Assembly: GCF_027587195.1 (NCBI RefSeq)
Contig: NZ_JAPDDP010000035.1
Span: 1-64,000, forward strand
From: Solirubrobacter phytolaccae
GTDB lineage: Bacteria > Actinomycetota > Thermoleophilia > Solirubrobacterales > Solirubrobacteraceae
Direction: 5' to 3'
DNA length: 64,000 nucleotides
In this document: one piece after another, positions 26,124-33,897 of the stretch
Layout: every line of letters begins with the position of its first letter
Numbering within the stretch: the stretch's first letter is position 1
Position numbers and translations under genes: made by a program
Notes under the pieces: generated by a model
Database searches by the model: none
What the model was told of the DNA's origin: nothing
Seen by the model: the letters and a program-made list of their open reading frames with translations, nothing else

Positions 26124-26572
26124 ACGAACCCGCGCGCCTGCTTGTGCTGGATGAACGCGCTGTTGCGGATCCGGTTGAGCGAGTTGCGGACCTCGGCGTC
26201 GAGGTCGGAGAAGGACTCCGGTGACCACGGCGGCTTCATCCCGGTCTCCTGGCGCAGGTTCTCGCGGAACTCGTCGTCGGTGAACGTCAGCATCCCGCAC
26301 TCGGTGTGGTGGATCACGATGATCTCGCGCGTGAAGAGCTTGCGCTGGGAGATCGCGAGCGAGCGGATCACATCGTCGGTGACGACGCCGCCGGCGTTGC
26401 GGATGATGTGCGCCTCGCCGTTGCTGAGTCCCAGGAGGGCGAAGATGTCCATGCGCGAGTCCATGCACGTGACGACCGCGACCTTCTTGCGTGGCGGCGT
26501 CGGCAGGTGGCCGCTGTCGAACCGGATCGCATAGGCCTGGTTGTTGATCAGGAACTCGTCGGTCGCGCTCAT
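26084..26572 (-). CDS. Beta-carbonic anhydrase
   Basis: Interconverts CO2 and bicarbonate using zinc. The 162-residue protein has the ligand set Cys36 with Asp38 and Arg40 (VTCMDSRMD), then His89 and Cys92 (VIHHTECGM). The length equals the short mycobacterial beta-class enzymes of the Rv1284 type. The frame stays open upstream to 26812, but the ATG at 26572 has GGAG 7-8 bases ahead and the upstream part overlaps the cupin gene, so the shorter form is chosen. Cytoplasmic, no signal peptide. Divergent from the cupin gene with a 30-base gap. Confidence 0.9.
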   Translation of the reverse strand: MSATDEFLINNQAYAIRFDSGHLPTPPRKKVAVVTCMDSRMDIFALLGLSNGEAHIIRNAGGVVTDDVIRSLAISQRKLFTREIIVIHHTECGMLTFTDDEFRENLRQETGMKPPWSPESFSDLDAEVRNSLNRIRNSAFIQHKQARGFVYDVDTGRLREVL

Positions 26573-26587
26573 TTTGTCTCCGGAGCC

Positions 26588-26593
26588 TAGACT
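26588..26593 (+). promoter_or_regulatory. -10 box (TAGACT) for the cupin/NAD kinase operon
   Basis: TAGACT ends 9 bases before the ATG at 26603, in the 30-base gap between divergent genes. Confidence 0.4.
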
Positions 26594-26602
26594 CTCGGGC
26601 TC

Positions 26603-26962
26603 ATGCCCGAGTTGATCGAGGCCCCGTCGCGTGTCGAGGCGGCGGGCACCAAGCCCAAGCTCATCGACGAATACGTCGGTCGGGTGAACACCGGCGAGGA
26701 CCGTGTGAGCGTGGCCCACATGCGCTCTCCGGCCGGCTGGGTCGAGCCCGGGCAGCGCCCGGACTTCGACGAGTACACCGTGGTGCTCAACGGCCGCATC
26801 GTGGTCGAGCACGAAGGCGGCTCGCTGGAGGTCGCCGCCGGCCAGGGCGTGCTCACGCGCGCCGGAGAGTGGATCCGCTACTCGACGCCCGAAGGCGCCG
26901 AGTACATCGCCGTCTGCCTACCCGCCTTCGCCCCGGACACCGTCCACCGCGACGACTCGTGA
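26603..26962 (+). CDS. Small single-domain cupin protein
   Basis: A 119-residue cupin. The first motif is degenerate (PGQRPDFDEYTVVLNGRIVVEHEGG, about 51-75) and the second is GQGVLTRAGEWIRYSTPEGAEYIAVCLP (about 80-107). Several usual histidine ligands are replaced by Glu, Asp or Tyr, so metal binding is uncertain. The substrate is unknown. The stop overlaps the GTG of the NAD kinase gene, and the two probably share a promoter. Confidence 0.75.
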   Translation: MPELIEAPSRVEAAGTKPKLIDEYVGRVNTGEDRVSVAHMRSPAGWVEPGQRPDFDEYTVVLNGRIVVEHEGGSLEVAAGQGVLTRAGEWIRYSTPEGAEYIAVCLPAFAPDTVHRDDS

Positions 26963-27828
26963 AGGGGGTCGCGATCGGCGTCGTGCTGCATCCGCGACGC
27001 GACAGCCGGGAGCACGTGGACCGGATCGTCCGCTGGGCGGACCGGCGCGGGATGGAGGTGCGCACGCTCGAGGAGGCGACGGACCTCGTCCCGTCCTCCG
27101 TGCGCACCGTGCCCGACGAGGAGCTCGCGATCGACGCCGCGCTCGTGATCGGCCTGGGCGGCGACGGCACGATCCTGCGGGCGCTGAAGGCCGCCACCGC
27201 GCACCAGGTCCCGGTGCTGGGCGTCAACCTCGGCCGGCTGGCGTTCCTGGCGGAGGTCAACCTCGACCAGCTCGCGGACGCGCTGGACCGGATCGATCGC
27301 GGTGAGCACTGGCTCGAGGAGCGCGCCGTGATGACCGTCAGCGGCACGTGCTTCCCGATGGAGATCAGCTCCTTCAACGACTCGGCGCTGTCGCGCATCC
27401 CGGGCCACGGCCCGGCCGCGCTGGCCGTCGAGGTCGAGGGCGAGATCTTCGCCCGCTACACGGCCGACGCGCTCGTGATCGCGACGCCGACCGGCTCCAC
27501 CGCGTACTCGTTCGCGGCCGGCGGGCCGATCGTCTCGCCGCGCCACCGGGGGTTGCTGGTCACGCCGGTCGCGCCGCACGCCGCGTTCGACCGCGCCGTG
27601 TTCCTGCACCCCGAGGAGACGCTGCGCGTCCACGTGCTGGAGCGGTCCGCGCCGCTGCTGCTGGAAGCCGACGGCCAGCGCGTGGCCGAGCTGCGCGAGC
27701 GCGACTGCATCGAGTTCTCCATCAGCGCGACCCCCGCGCGGATCCTGCGCCTGCACGCGCAGGGCTTCTACGAGCGCGCGCGTCGCAAGCTCCAGATCGC
27801 GGACTCGAGCGAGCTGGCCCCACGGTGA
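26959..27828 (+). CDS. nadK: NAD kinase
   Basis: Phosphorylates NAD to NADP using ATP or polyphosphate. The 289-residue cytoplasmic protein carries the GGDGT motif (IGLGGDGTILRAL, about 64-76), the NLGRLAFLAEV loop and the conserved C-domain segment ATPTGSTAYSFAAGGPIVSP. Length is usual for actinobacterial NadK. The GTG start at 26959 lies inside the end of the cupin gene. In many actinobacteria nadK sits beside recN and a TlyA-type methyltransferase gene; here the neighbours are a cupin and a spermidine-synthase-like gene instead. Confidence 0.93.
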   Translation: MKGVAIGVVLHPRRDSREHVDRIVRWADRRGMEVRTLEEATDLVPSSVRTVPDEELAIDAALVIGLGGDGTILRALKAATAHQVPVLGVNLGRLAFLAEVNLDQLADALDRIDRGEHWLEERAVMTVSGTCFPMEISSFNDSALSRIPGHGPAALAVEVEGEIFARYTADALVIATPTGSTAYSFAAGGPIVSPRHRGLLVTPVAPHAAFDRAVFLHPEETLRVHVLERSAPLLLEADGQRVAELRERDCIEFSISATPARILRLHAQGFYERARRKLQIADSSELAPR

Positions 27829-28598
27829 ACCGGCGCGGGCGGGAGCGGCGCGGCCGGCCGGCTCCGGCGCCCGTCGCGGTCCGCACCGCGTTCGCCCAGG
27901 CCGAGGTCATCGCCAACGGCGCGTCGTCGCGGACGTTGTTCCTCGACGGGCGCGAGGCGGGCGTGGTCGACCTCCGCGACCCGACGAAGCTCACGTTCGG
28001 CTACATGCGCCGGATCGCCGATCTGATCGACGCCTTCCGGCCCGCGGGGTCGTCGATCGACGTGCTGCACGTCGGCGGCGGCGCGTGCGCGCTTCCCCGC
28101 TACGTCGAGGCGACGCGACCGCGCTCGAACCAGACCGTGTGGGAGATCGACGCGGGCGTGGTCGCGCTGGCCCGCGAACACCTTGGCCTGCGGGCGTTCC
28201 CGCGGCTGCGCGTGAAGGTCGGCGACGCGGCCGAGCTGATCGCCGGGCGGGCCGACAAGTGCGCCGACTTGGTGATCGGCGATGCCTTCGACGGACCCCA
28301 TGTGCCAGGTTCCTTGTCCGTGGCCGGATTTGTGGAGCAGGTGCGACGGGTGCTGCGGCCGGCGGGCGTGTACGCGCTCAACGTGATCGACGTGCCTCCG
28401 CTGGAGGAGGTGCGCGTGCACGACGAGCTCATGCGCGCCGTGTTCGCGCACGTGGCGTGGGTCGCCCCGCCGGGCGTGCTGCGCGAGCGCTCCCCGGGGA
28501 ACGTCGTGCTCTTCGGGAGCGGCGTGCCGTTACCGCTGGCGACGCTGCAGCGCCACGCGGCGGCCGCGGTCCCGCGTGAGCAGGTGCTGGAGCGGTGA
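27825..28598 (+). CDS. Spermidine synthase-like methyltransferase-fold protein
   Basis: A 257-residue protein. The Rossmann motif is VLHVGGGACALPRYV (about 77-91), then VWEIDAGVVALAREHLGL gives the acidic residue that contacts the nucleoside ribose, and LVIGDAFDGPHVPGSL is the region where spermidine synthases place the catalytic Asp. FVEQVRRVLRPAGVYALNVID follows. Stand-alone actinobacterial relatives of this sort often lack polyamine activity, so the reaction is left open. Starts with a GTG overlapping the NAD kinase stop and overlaps the transporter gene by 4 bases. Confidence 0.75.
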   Translation: MNRRGRERRGRPAPAPVAVRTAFAQAEVIANGASSRTLFLDGREAGVVDLRDPTKLTFGYMRRIADLIDAFRPAGSSIDVLHVGGGACALPRYVEATRPRSNQTVWEIDAGVVALAREHLGLRAFPRLRVKVGDAAELIAGRADKCADLVIGDAFDGPHVPGSLSVAGFVEQVRRVLRPAGVYALNVIDVPPLEEVRVHDELMRAVFAHVAWVAPPGVLRERSPGNVVLFGSGVPLPLATLQRHAAAAVPREQVLER

Positions 28599-30010
28599 CG
28601 CGCTCGCGCAAGCAGCTCGCGCTCGTCGCCGCGATCATGGGCTCGTTCGTCGCGGGCCTGGACTCGACCGTGGTCAACGTCGCGCTCCCGGCGATCCGCG
28701 AGGACCTCGGCGGCGGGCTCGCGGGCCAGCAGTGGGTCTCGAACGCCTACCTGCTCACGCTCGGGTCGCTGATCCTCGTGGCGGGCTCCCTCGGCGACAT
28801 CTACGGCGAGCGGCGCGTGTTCTCCGTCGGCGTCGGCGGGTTCGGCGTGGTGAGCGTGCTGTGCGCGGTCGCGCCCTCGATCGAGGTGCTCGTGGCCGGC
28901 CGCGCGCTGCAGGGCGTGTTCGGCGCGCTGCTGACGCCGAGCGCGCTGGCCGTCATCATCGCCGCCTTCCCGCCCGACGAGCGCGGCGCGGCGATCGGCT
29001 CCTGGACCGCCTGGTCGGGGATCGCGATGGTCATCGGCCCGCTCGCCGGCGGCTGGCTCGTCGACACGCTGACCTGGCGCTGGATCTTCGCCATCAACGT
29101 CCCGTTCGTGCTCGCGACGCTGATGCTCGTGTCGATGGCGGTGCCGCCCTCGACACGCCGGCGCGGCGTGCGCCTGGACTGGCTCGGCGCCGTCCTGACG
29201 ACGTTCGGCCTCGCCGGCCCGGTGCTCGCCCTGATCAACCCGTCCCTGTGGTTCGCGGCGCCGATCGGCGTGGCCCTGCTCGCGGTGTTCATCTGGCACG
29301 AGCGCCGCACCCCCGCTCCGATGCTCCCGCTGGAGCTGTTCGCGCGCCGCAACTTCCTGTTCGGCAACCTGCAGACGTTCGCCATGTACGGCGGCCTCGG
29401 CGCGCTGTTCTTCTTCCTCACGCTCTTCCTGCAGCAGGTCGCGGGCTACACGGCGCTCCAGGCCGGCGTCGCGACGATCCCGACGACGCTGGTCATGTTC
29501 ACGCTGTCGCGCCGCTTTGGCGCGTTGGCCGACAAGCTCGGCCCGCGCCTGTTCATGGGCTGCGGCCCGCTGGTCAGCGCGGTCGGCATCGCCCTGATGC
29601 TCCGCCTGGACGAGACCGTCGCCTACTGGACCGACCTCTTCCCGGCCCTGCTCCTGTTCTCCCTGGGCCTGACCGCCACCGTCACGCCCTTGACCGCGAC
29701 CGTCCTGGCCGACGCCGACGAGCACAACGCCGGCATCGCCTCCGCCGTCAACAACGCCATCGCCCGGGTCGCCTCGCTGCTCTGCATCGCCGCCGTCGGC
29801 GCGGTCGTGGCGTCCGTCTCCTCCGGCCCGGACGGCACGTTCGGCCTCGACGGCTTCCACACGGCCGTCGCGATCTGCGCGACGCTGCTCGCGCTGGGCG
29901 GCGCGCTCGGCCTCACGGGCATCCGCAACCCGCGCCGTGAGGTGCGCTGCGCGGACTGCGCGGCGGGCGCGCAGTCCGTCAACGAGCCTCCGGTCGCGAC
30001 GACTACTTGA
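28595..30010 (+). CDS. MFS transporter, DHA2 drug-efflux type
   Basis: A 471-residue polytopic protein of the EmrB/QacA group. The first helix has MGSFVAGLDSTVVNVALPAI, the classic D1 motif of DHA2 proteins, and GSLGDIYGERRVFSVG is motif A. WTAWSGIAMVIGPLAGGWLVD is motif C of antiporters. It is predicted to export hydrophobic compounds in exchange for protons; the substrate is unknown. The last gene of the cupin-nadK operon, its final 8 bases overlap the convergent cupredoxin gene. Confidence 0.87.
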   Translation: MTRSRKQLALVAAIMGSFVAGLDSTVVNVALPAIREDLGGGLAGQQWVSNAYLLTLGSLILVAGSLGDIYGERRVFSVGVGGFGVVSVLCAVAPSIEVLVAGRALQGVFGALLTPSALAVIIAAFPPDERGAAIGSWTAWSGIAMVIGPLAGGWLVDTLTWRWIFAINVPFVLATLMLVSMAVPPSTRRRGVRLDWLGAVLTTFGLAGPVLALINPSLWFAAPIGVALLAVFIWHERRTPAPMLPLELFARRNFLFGNLQTFAMYGGLGALFFFLTLFLQQVAGYTALQAGVATIPTTLVMFTLSRRFGALADKLGPRLFMGCGPLVSAVGIALMLRLDETVAYWTDLFPALLLFSLGLTATVTPLTATVLADADEHNAGIASAVNNAIARVASLLCIAAVGAVVASVSSGPDGTFGLDGFHTAVAICATLLALGGALGLTGIRNPRREVRCADCAAGAQSVNEPPVATTT

Positions 30011-31091
30011 CGCGGATCGTGCCCGTCATGCCGCGATGGAGCGTGCAGACGTACTGGAAGCTGCCCTTCTTGGGGAACTTGCGCTTGTAGGTGCCGCTCT
30101 TCTTGACGGCGGTCTTGAAGTTGGAGCCGACGACGTCGTGGCCCTTCTTCCCGACCCAGCGCCAGGTGACGGTGCCGCCGGCCGCGATCGTCGCCGTCTT
30201 GGGGGAGAAGACGTTGTCGCCGACCTGGACGGTGGCGGCCTTCTGGGCGACGGAGGCCTTGGCCTGCTTGGCCGGGCGGAGGGTGACGGCGCGGGTCTCG
30301 GTCTTGCCGGCGACGGTGAAGCGCAGAGTGACCTTGAGCTTGCCGAGCTTGCGCAGGGCGCTCTTGCCCTTCGCGCTCAGCGGGAGCGTGAACTTCTTCG
30401 TGGCGCCCGGGGCGACGGTGTAGCTCGCGCGGCCGACGCGGACCGGCTTGGCCTTGGCCTTCAGGGCGGCGAGGGTCTCGACCGTCACGGTGGCGCTGGT
30501 CGAGCCGCCCTTGATCGAGCCGGCGACCGCGATGCCGCGCTGGGTCGCGGCCAGCGTCAGCTTCGGGGCGGTGGCGCCGGAGGTCGGCGGGGCGGTCGTG
30601 TCCGCGGGGCCGCCGCCCGGGGGCGGCGTGGGCGTAGCGGCGCCGGGCAGCGGAGTGGCGGTCGGGGTCGGCGTCGGGGTCGCCTCGACCGGGAGCGTGC
30701 CGTCCGGGTTGGCGACGGTGACCTTGCCGTCCATGCCGTTGTGGTCGTCGCAGATGAAGCGGTACACGCCGGGACCGGGGAACGTGCAGGTGCCGGTCCA
30801 GCCCGGGCCCTCGGAGCTGGCGGGGAGGACGCTGCCGGTCGGGCCGGTGCGACGGCCCGCGAGCTGCGTGCAGGTGACGCTCCGGTTCGCGAAGTTCACG
30901 TTGTGGACCTCGTCGCCCTCGGCGTAGTCGAACCGGACCGCCCCGCCGACCGCCACGGTGGACTCGGCGGGCGCGTACACGTTGTCGCGCACGTCCACGT
31001 TCGCCAGCAGCGGCAGCTGCCGCGCCTGGGCGATCGCCACCACGCCCACGAAGAGCGCCACCATCAATGCTCCGACCCGCAGCGTCGCCAT
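30003..31091 (-). CDS. Secreted protein with two cupredoxin (plastocyanin-like) domains
   Basis: A 362-residue exported protein. The signal sequence is about residues 1-23 (ATLRVGALMVALFVGVVAIAQA). Domain 1 (about 30-105) keeps a full type-1 copper set: His in EVHNV and C-x2-H-x2-M in FICDDHNGM. A Pro/Thr linker follows, then a basic beta domain (about 150-270). Domain 2 (about 285-362) repeats the copper ligands (KKGHDVVGS and VCTLHRGMTG). It probably carries electrons or copper outside the membrane. The frame is open upstream, but the ATG at 31091 has GAAGGGG ahead at good spacing and begins the signal peptide. Confidence 0.82.
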   Translation of the reverse strand: MATLRVGALMVALFVGVVAIAQARQLPLLANVDVRDNVYAPAESTVAVGGAVRFDYAEGDEVHNVNFANRSVTCTQLAGRRTGPTGSVLPASSEGPGWTGTCTFPGPGVYRFICDDHNGMDGKVTVANPDGTLPVEATPTPTPTATPLPGAATPTPPPGGGPADTTAPPTSGATAPKLTLAATQRGIAVAGSIKGGSTSATVTVETLAALKAKAKPVRVGRASYTVAPGATKKFTLPLSAKGKSALRKLGKLKVTLRFTVAGKTETRAVTLRPAKQAKASVAQKAATVQVGDNVFSPKTATIAAGGTVTWRWVGKKGHDVVGSNFKTAVKKSGTYKRKFPKKGSFQYVCTLHRGMTGTIRVK

Positions 31092-31191
31092 CCCGAACCC
31101 CTTCGTCAAGGTACCTTTACAGCTTTCGTCCGGCATCCTACTGAGGTCTGACACCTGTCCAGTTGGAGAGGACAAGCTTCAGCTTCCGCGC

Positions 31192-31197
31192 TACGGT
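31192..31197 (+). promoter_or_regulatory. -10 box (TACGGT) for the small zinc-ribbon gene
   Basis: TACGGT ends 8 bases before the ATG at 31206. It supports this very short gene being expressed. Confidence 0.4.
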
Positions 31198-31205
31198 CGA
31201 CCGCG

Positions 31206-31385
31206 ATGGCTGACGTGACCCAGTCCTTGCTCGCCGCCGGCTTCGTGGAGACGGTCTTCCATTGCCCGTCCTGCGGGTTGGGGGGCACCTCGCTCTCGCG
31301 CCCCACGCAGCTGCTCGACCGCACGTGCGCCGACTGCAACGAGCCGGTCGTGTCGACCGTGCTCGACCGCTTCAGCCGCGGCTAG
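31206..31385 (+). CDS. Small zinc-ribbon protein
   Basis: A 59-residue protein (MADVTQSLLAAGF at the start) with two CxxC knuckles, CPSC at about 19-22 and CADC at about 40-43, which together would bind one zinc ion. There is no signal peptide or membrane segment. The function is unknown. A TANNNT box ends 8 bases upstream, and the last 14 bases overlap the convergent acetyltransferase gene. Confidence 0.55.
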   Translation: MADVTQSLLAAGFVETVFHCPSCGLGGTSLSRPTQLLDRTCADCNEPVVSTVLDRFSRG

Positions 31386-31935
31386 CCCACTCACGGGCGA
31401 GGATCGCGTAGATCCCGGTGTCCGCCCACTCGCCCTTGAACCACTCGTCCTCGACGAAGTGCGCCTCTTCACGCAGGCCCAGCCGGCGGCACAGCGCGGT
31501 CGAGCCGTCGTTGCGCGGGTCGAGCACGGCGATGATCCGGCGCAGCCCGACCTGGTCGAACGCGAGCGCGAGCATCGCGCCGGCCGCCTCGCTCATATAG
31601 CCGCGCCCCTGGAAGTCCGGGTGCAGGCTCCAGCCGATCTCGGCCGTCTGCTGCTCGACGCTCTTGATCGTGAAGTACACGTCGCCGATCACGCGGCCGT
31701 CGAGCGTCGCCGCGATCTGCCAGTAGTCGCCGTCGCCGGCGAGCACGTGCGCGTCGGCGTACTGGGTGACCTTCTCGGCGACGGTCGGCCGATCGCGCGG
31801 CTCGTAGGTCATGTACCGGCAGACGTCCTCACGCGACTGGTAGGCGTGGACGTCGTCGATGTCGCTGACGGTCATGAACCGCAGGACGAGCCGCTCGGTC
31901 CGGAGCGGCGACGGGAACGAGAACGGCAGCTGCAC
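31372..31935 (-). CDS. GNAT family N-acetyltransferase (RimJ/RimL-like)
   Basis: A 187-residue acetyltransferase. It opens with LRTERLVLRFMTVSDIDDVHAYQS, typical of the RimJ/RimL group that acetylates protein N-termini or small amines. The acetyl-CoA loop is HPDFQGRGYMSEAAGAML (about 105-122), and VLDPRNDGSTALCRRLGLREEAHF follows. The GTG at 31935 is chosen over the upstream in-frame ATG at 32010 because a TAGCGT box ends exactly 7 bases before it. The substrate is not deducible. Confidence 0.85.
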   Translation of the reverse strand: MQLPFSFPSPLRTERLVLRFMTVSDIDDVHAYQSREDVCRYMTYEPRDRPTVAEKVTQYADAHVLAGDGDYWQIAATLDGRVIGDVYFTIKSVEQQTAEIGWSLHPDFQGRGYMSEAAGAMLALAFDQVGLRRIIAVLDPRNDGSTALCRRLGLREEAHFVEDEWFKGEWADTGIYAILAREWASRG

Positions 31936-31942
31936 GCCGGCA

Positions 31943-31948
31943 ACGCTA
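31943..31948 (-). promoter_or_regulatory. -10 box (TAGCGT) for the acetyltransferase gene
   Basis: On the minus strand TAGCGT plus 7 bases leads straight to the GTG at 31935, marking a leaderless start. The rest of the gap to 32209 shows no other clear signal. Confidence 0.5.
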
Positions 31949-32209
31949 CGGGATCGACCCAGCCGAGTCAGAACCCGAACCGGCCGAAAAGCGAAGAATT
32001 GCCTGGCCACGCGATCCAGCGACGGGCGGCGCGCATGTATGCATCCGGTCGTGGATCATGCAACTGCCGTTCCTCCTCACATCGGCGGGGCCGCGCCCGC
32101 CGACACGGGCGCGGCGCTCCGCACCGAACCGCGCATGGCGGTTGTCCGCCATCCATCCGGTGTGCTGGCTCCATATCGGCGGGGCCGCCGGTCCCGGAAG
32201 CTCCTCGGC

Positions 32210-32632
32210 ATGGACCTCAACGCCCTTGAAGGGAGCTTCGATCTCGTCGCGCCGCGCGGCGACGAGCTCATGGAGCTCTTCTACGCCCGCCTGTTCGCGA
32301 CGGCCCCGGCGGTGCAGCCGCTGTTCGCGCACGCCGACATGGCCCGCCAGCGCCAGATGCTGCTCTCCGCGCTCGTGCTCCTGCGCCGCAGCCTGCGCAA
32401 CCTGGACGCGGTGCTCCCGCGGCTGCGCGAGCTGGGCGCGCGCCACGTCGCCTACGGCGCCGAGGAGGCGCACTACGCCGTGGTCGGCTCGACGCTGATC
32501 GGCGCGATGGCCGAGCTCGCCGGCGGCGACTGGCGGATCGAGTACACCGAGGCCTGGACCGAGGCCTTCGGCGTCGTCGCGGGCGCGATGCTCGAGGGAG
32601 CGGCCGAAGCCGAGCTCCTCGCCGCGGCTTAA
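32210..32632 (+). CDS. Single-domain bacterial hemoglobin (flavohemoglobin-type globin)
   Basis: A 140-residue globin like the heme domain of flavohemoglobins and Vitreoscilla hemoglobin, without the reductase. The N-terminus (SFDLVAPRGDELMELFYARLFATAP) matches the A-C helices, and the proximal histidine is in ARHVAYGAEEAHYAVVGSTLIGAM (about 81-104). It probably binds oxygen or nitric oxide in the cytoplasm. The frame is open to 31859, but the ATG at 32210 has GGAAG about 9 bases ahead and starts where the family does. A strong hairpin follows the gene. Confidence 0.82.
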   Translation: MDLNALEGSFDLVAPRGDELMELFYARLFATAPAVQPLFAHADMARQRQMLLSALVLLRRSLRNLDAVLPRLRELGARHVAYGAEEAHYAVVGSTLIGAMAELAGGDWRIEYTEAWTEAFGVVAGAMLEGAAEAELLAAA

Positions 32633-32637
32633 CGCGC

Positions 32638-32665
32638 GAAGGGCCGGCGCGGACGCCGGCCCTTC
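32638..32665. terminator. Bidirectional terminator hairpin
   Basis: A perfect 12-bp stem (GAAGGGCCGGCG / CGCCGGCCCTTC) closes a 4-base loop CGGA between the convergent globin and HtrA genes. The palindromic stem could end transcription from both sides. There is no long U-tract, as is usual in GC-rich actinobacteria. Confidence 0.75.
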
Positions 32666-32688
32666 AACGCTCCTCCCACGGCAGCGGG

Positions 32689-33813
32689 CTACCAACCGCC
32701 GCCGAAGCCGGGCACCTCCTCCTGGGGCTGCTGCTGCTGCTCCTCCTGGGCGGAAGACGTAGTGGTGGTGGGACGCTCGCCGAGCTTGACCGTCAGCGTC
32801 TGCTGCTTGCCGGAGCGCGTGATCTGCACCTCGACCGAGTCGCCGGCCTTGTGCTCGTCGACCAGCGAGGAGAGCGAGGAGCTGTCCTCGACGGCCTTGC
32901 CGCCGAGCGACGTGATGACGTCGCCGACCTGCAGGCCGCCGGTCGCCGCCGGGCCGCCCGCGGTGACCGCGCCGACCTGGGCGCCCGCGCCCTGCGCGTC
33001 ACCGGACTGCACGCCGAGGTAGGCGTGGCTGACCTTGCCGCTCGCGCGCAGCTGCTCGACGACGGTCTTGACCGTGTTCGAGGGGATCGCGAAGCCGATG
33101 CCGACGTTGCCGGCCTGGCCGCCGGACGAGCTCGAGCCCGTGGACTCGATCTGCGAGTTGACGCCGATCACCTGGCCGGCCGCGTTGAACAGCGGGCCGC
33201 CCGAGTTGCCGGGGTTGATCGCGGCGTCGGTCTGGATGACGTCGTCGATCGAGAAGCCGTTGGGCGAGGAGATCTCGCGCTGGAGCGCGGAGACCACGCC
33301 GACCGTGAGCGTGCGGTCGAGGCCGAACGGGTTGCCGATCGCGTACGCGTCGTCGCCGACTTCGACGCCGCTGGAGTCCGCGAGCTGGAGCGGCTTGAGG
33401 TTGGAGGCGGTGACCTTCAGCAGCGCGAGGTCGGTCGAGGCGTCCTCGCCCACGAGCTTGGCGTCGAGCGTCTTGCCGTCACCGATCTTGGCCTTGATCT
33501 GGCCGTTCGCGCCCTCGATGACGTGCGCGTTGGTGACGAGGTAGCCGTCGTTGGAGACGACGAAGCCTGAACCGGTGCCGGAGCCGGTCGTGATGTAGGC
33601 GACGGAGTCCTTCGCGGACTGGTAGACGTCGTGCGGGGAGAGGGCGGTGGACGAGTCGGACGTGGTGGCGGCGACGGTGCGCGTGGTCGCGACCGTCCGG
33701 ACGGAGGGGGAGTCGTCGTGCAGAGCGGTGGTAGCGACGGCGCCCGCGCCGCCGCCGATCACCGCGGCGGCGGCGAGGGGGAGGAGGGGCTTCACAAGCT
33801 TCATGCCAAGCAT
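32689..33813 (-). CDS. Membrane-anchored HtrA-like serine protease with PDZ domain
   Basis: A 374-residue S1C protease. The N-terminal hydrophobic segment (about 10-30) is a membrane anchor or signal. The catalytic triad is His97 (TNAHV), Asp128 (STDLALLK) and Ser204 (NPGNSGGPL). One PDZ domain spans about 258-340. The C-terminus is a Gln/Glu-rich tail ending GFGGGW. It probably degrades misfolded proteins outside the membrane. The ATG at 33813 has GGGG about 10 bases ahead; a second ATG at 33804 is possible. Convergent with the globin gene. Confidence 0.9.
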   Translation of the reverse strand: MLGMKLVKPLLPLAAAAVIGGGAGAVATTALHDDSPSVRTVATTRTVAATTSDSSTALSPHDVYQSAKDSVAYITTGSGTGSGFVVSNDGYLVTNAHVIEGANGQIKAKIGDGKTLDAKLVGEDASTDLALLKVTASNLKPLQLADSSGVEVGDDAYAIGNPFGLDRTLTVGVVSALQREISSPNGFSIDDVIQTDAAINPGNSGGPLFNAAGQVIGVNSQIESTGSSSSGGQAGNVGIGFAIPSNTVKTVVEQLRASGKVSHAYLGVQSGDAQGAGAQVGAVTAGGPAATGGLQVGDVITSLGGKAVEDSSSLSSLVDEHKAGDSVEVQITRSGKQQTLTVKLGERPTTTTSSAQEEQQQQPQEEVPGFGGGW

Positions 33814-33897
33814 GTTCGGCCCCGTCGCTGAGCGTTTCCTAGCGGCGCGCTAAGCCGTCCCTCGCGGCTTTATAAGAAGCTCGCAAGAGCCTCCCGG

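Noticed and set aside
31936-32209. An N-terminal extension of the globin or a separate gene in the gap
   Set aside because: The in-frame upstream sequence has no globin similarity and is Arg/Pro-rich, and the ATG at 32210 has a ribosome binding site. No other signal was found apart from the -10 box of the acetyltransferase gene.
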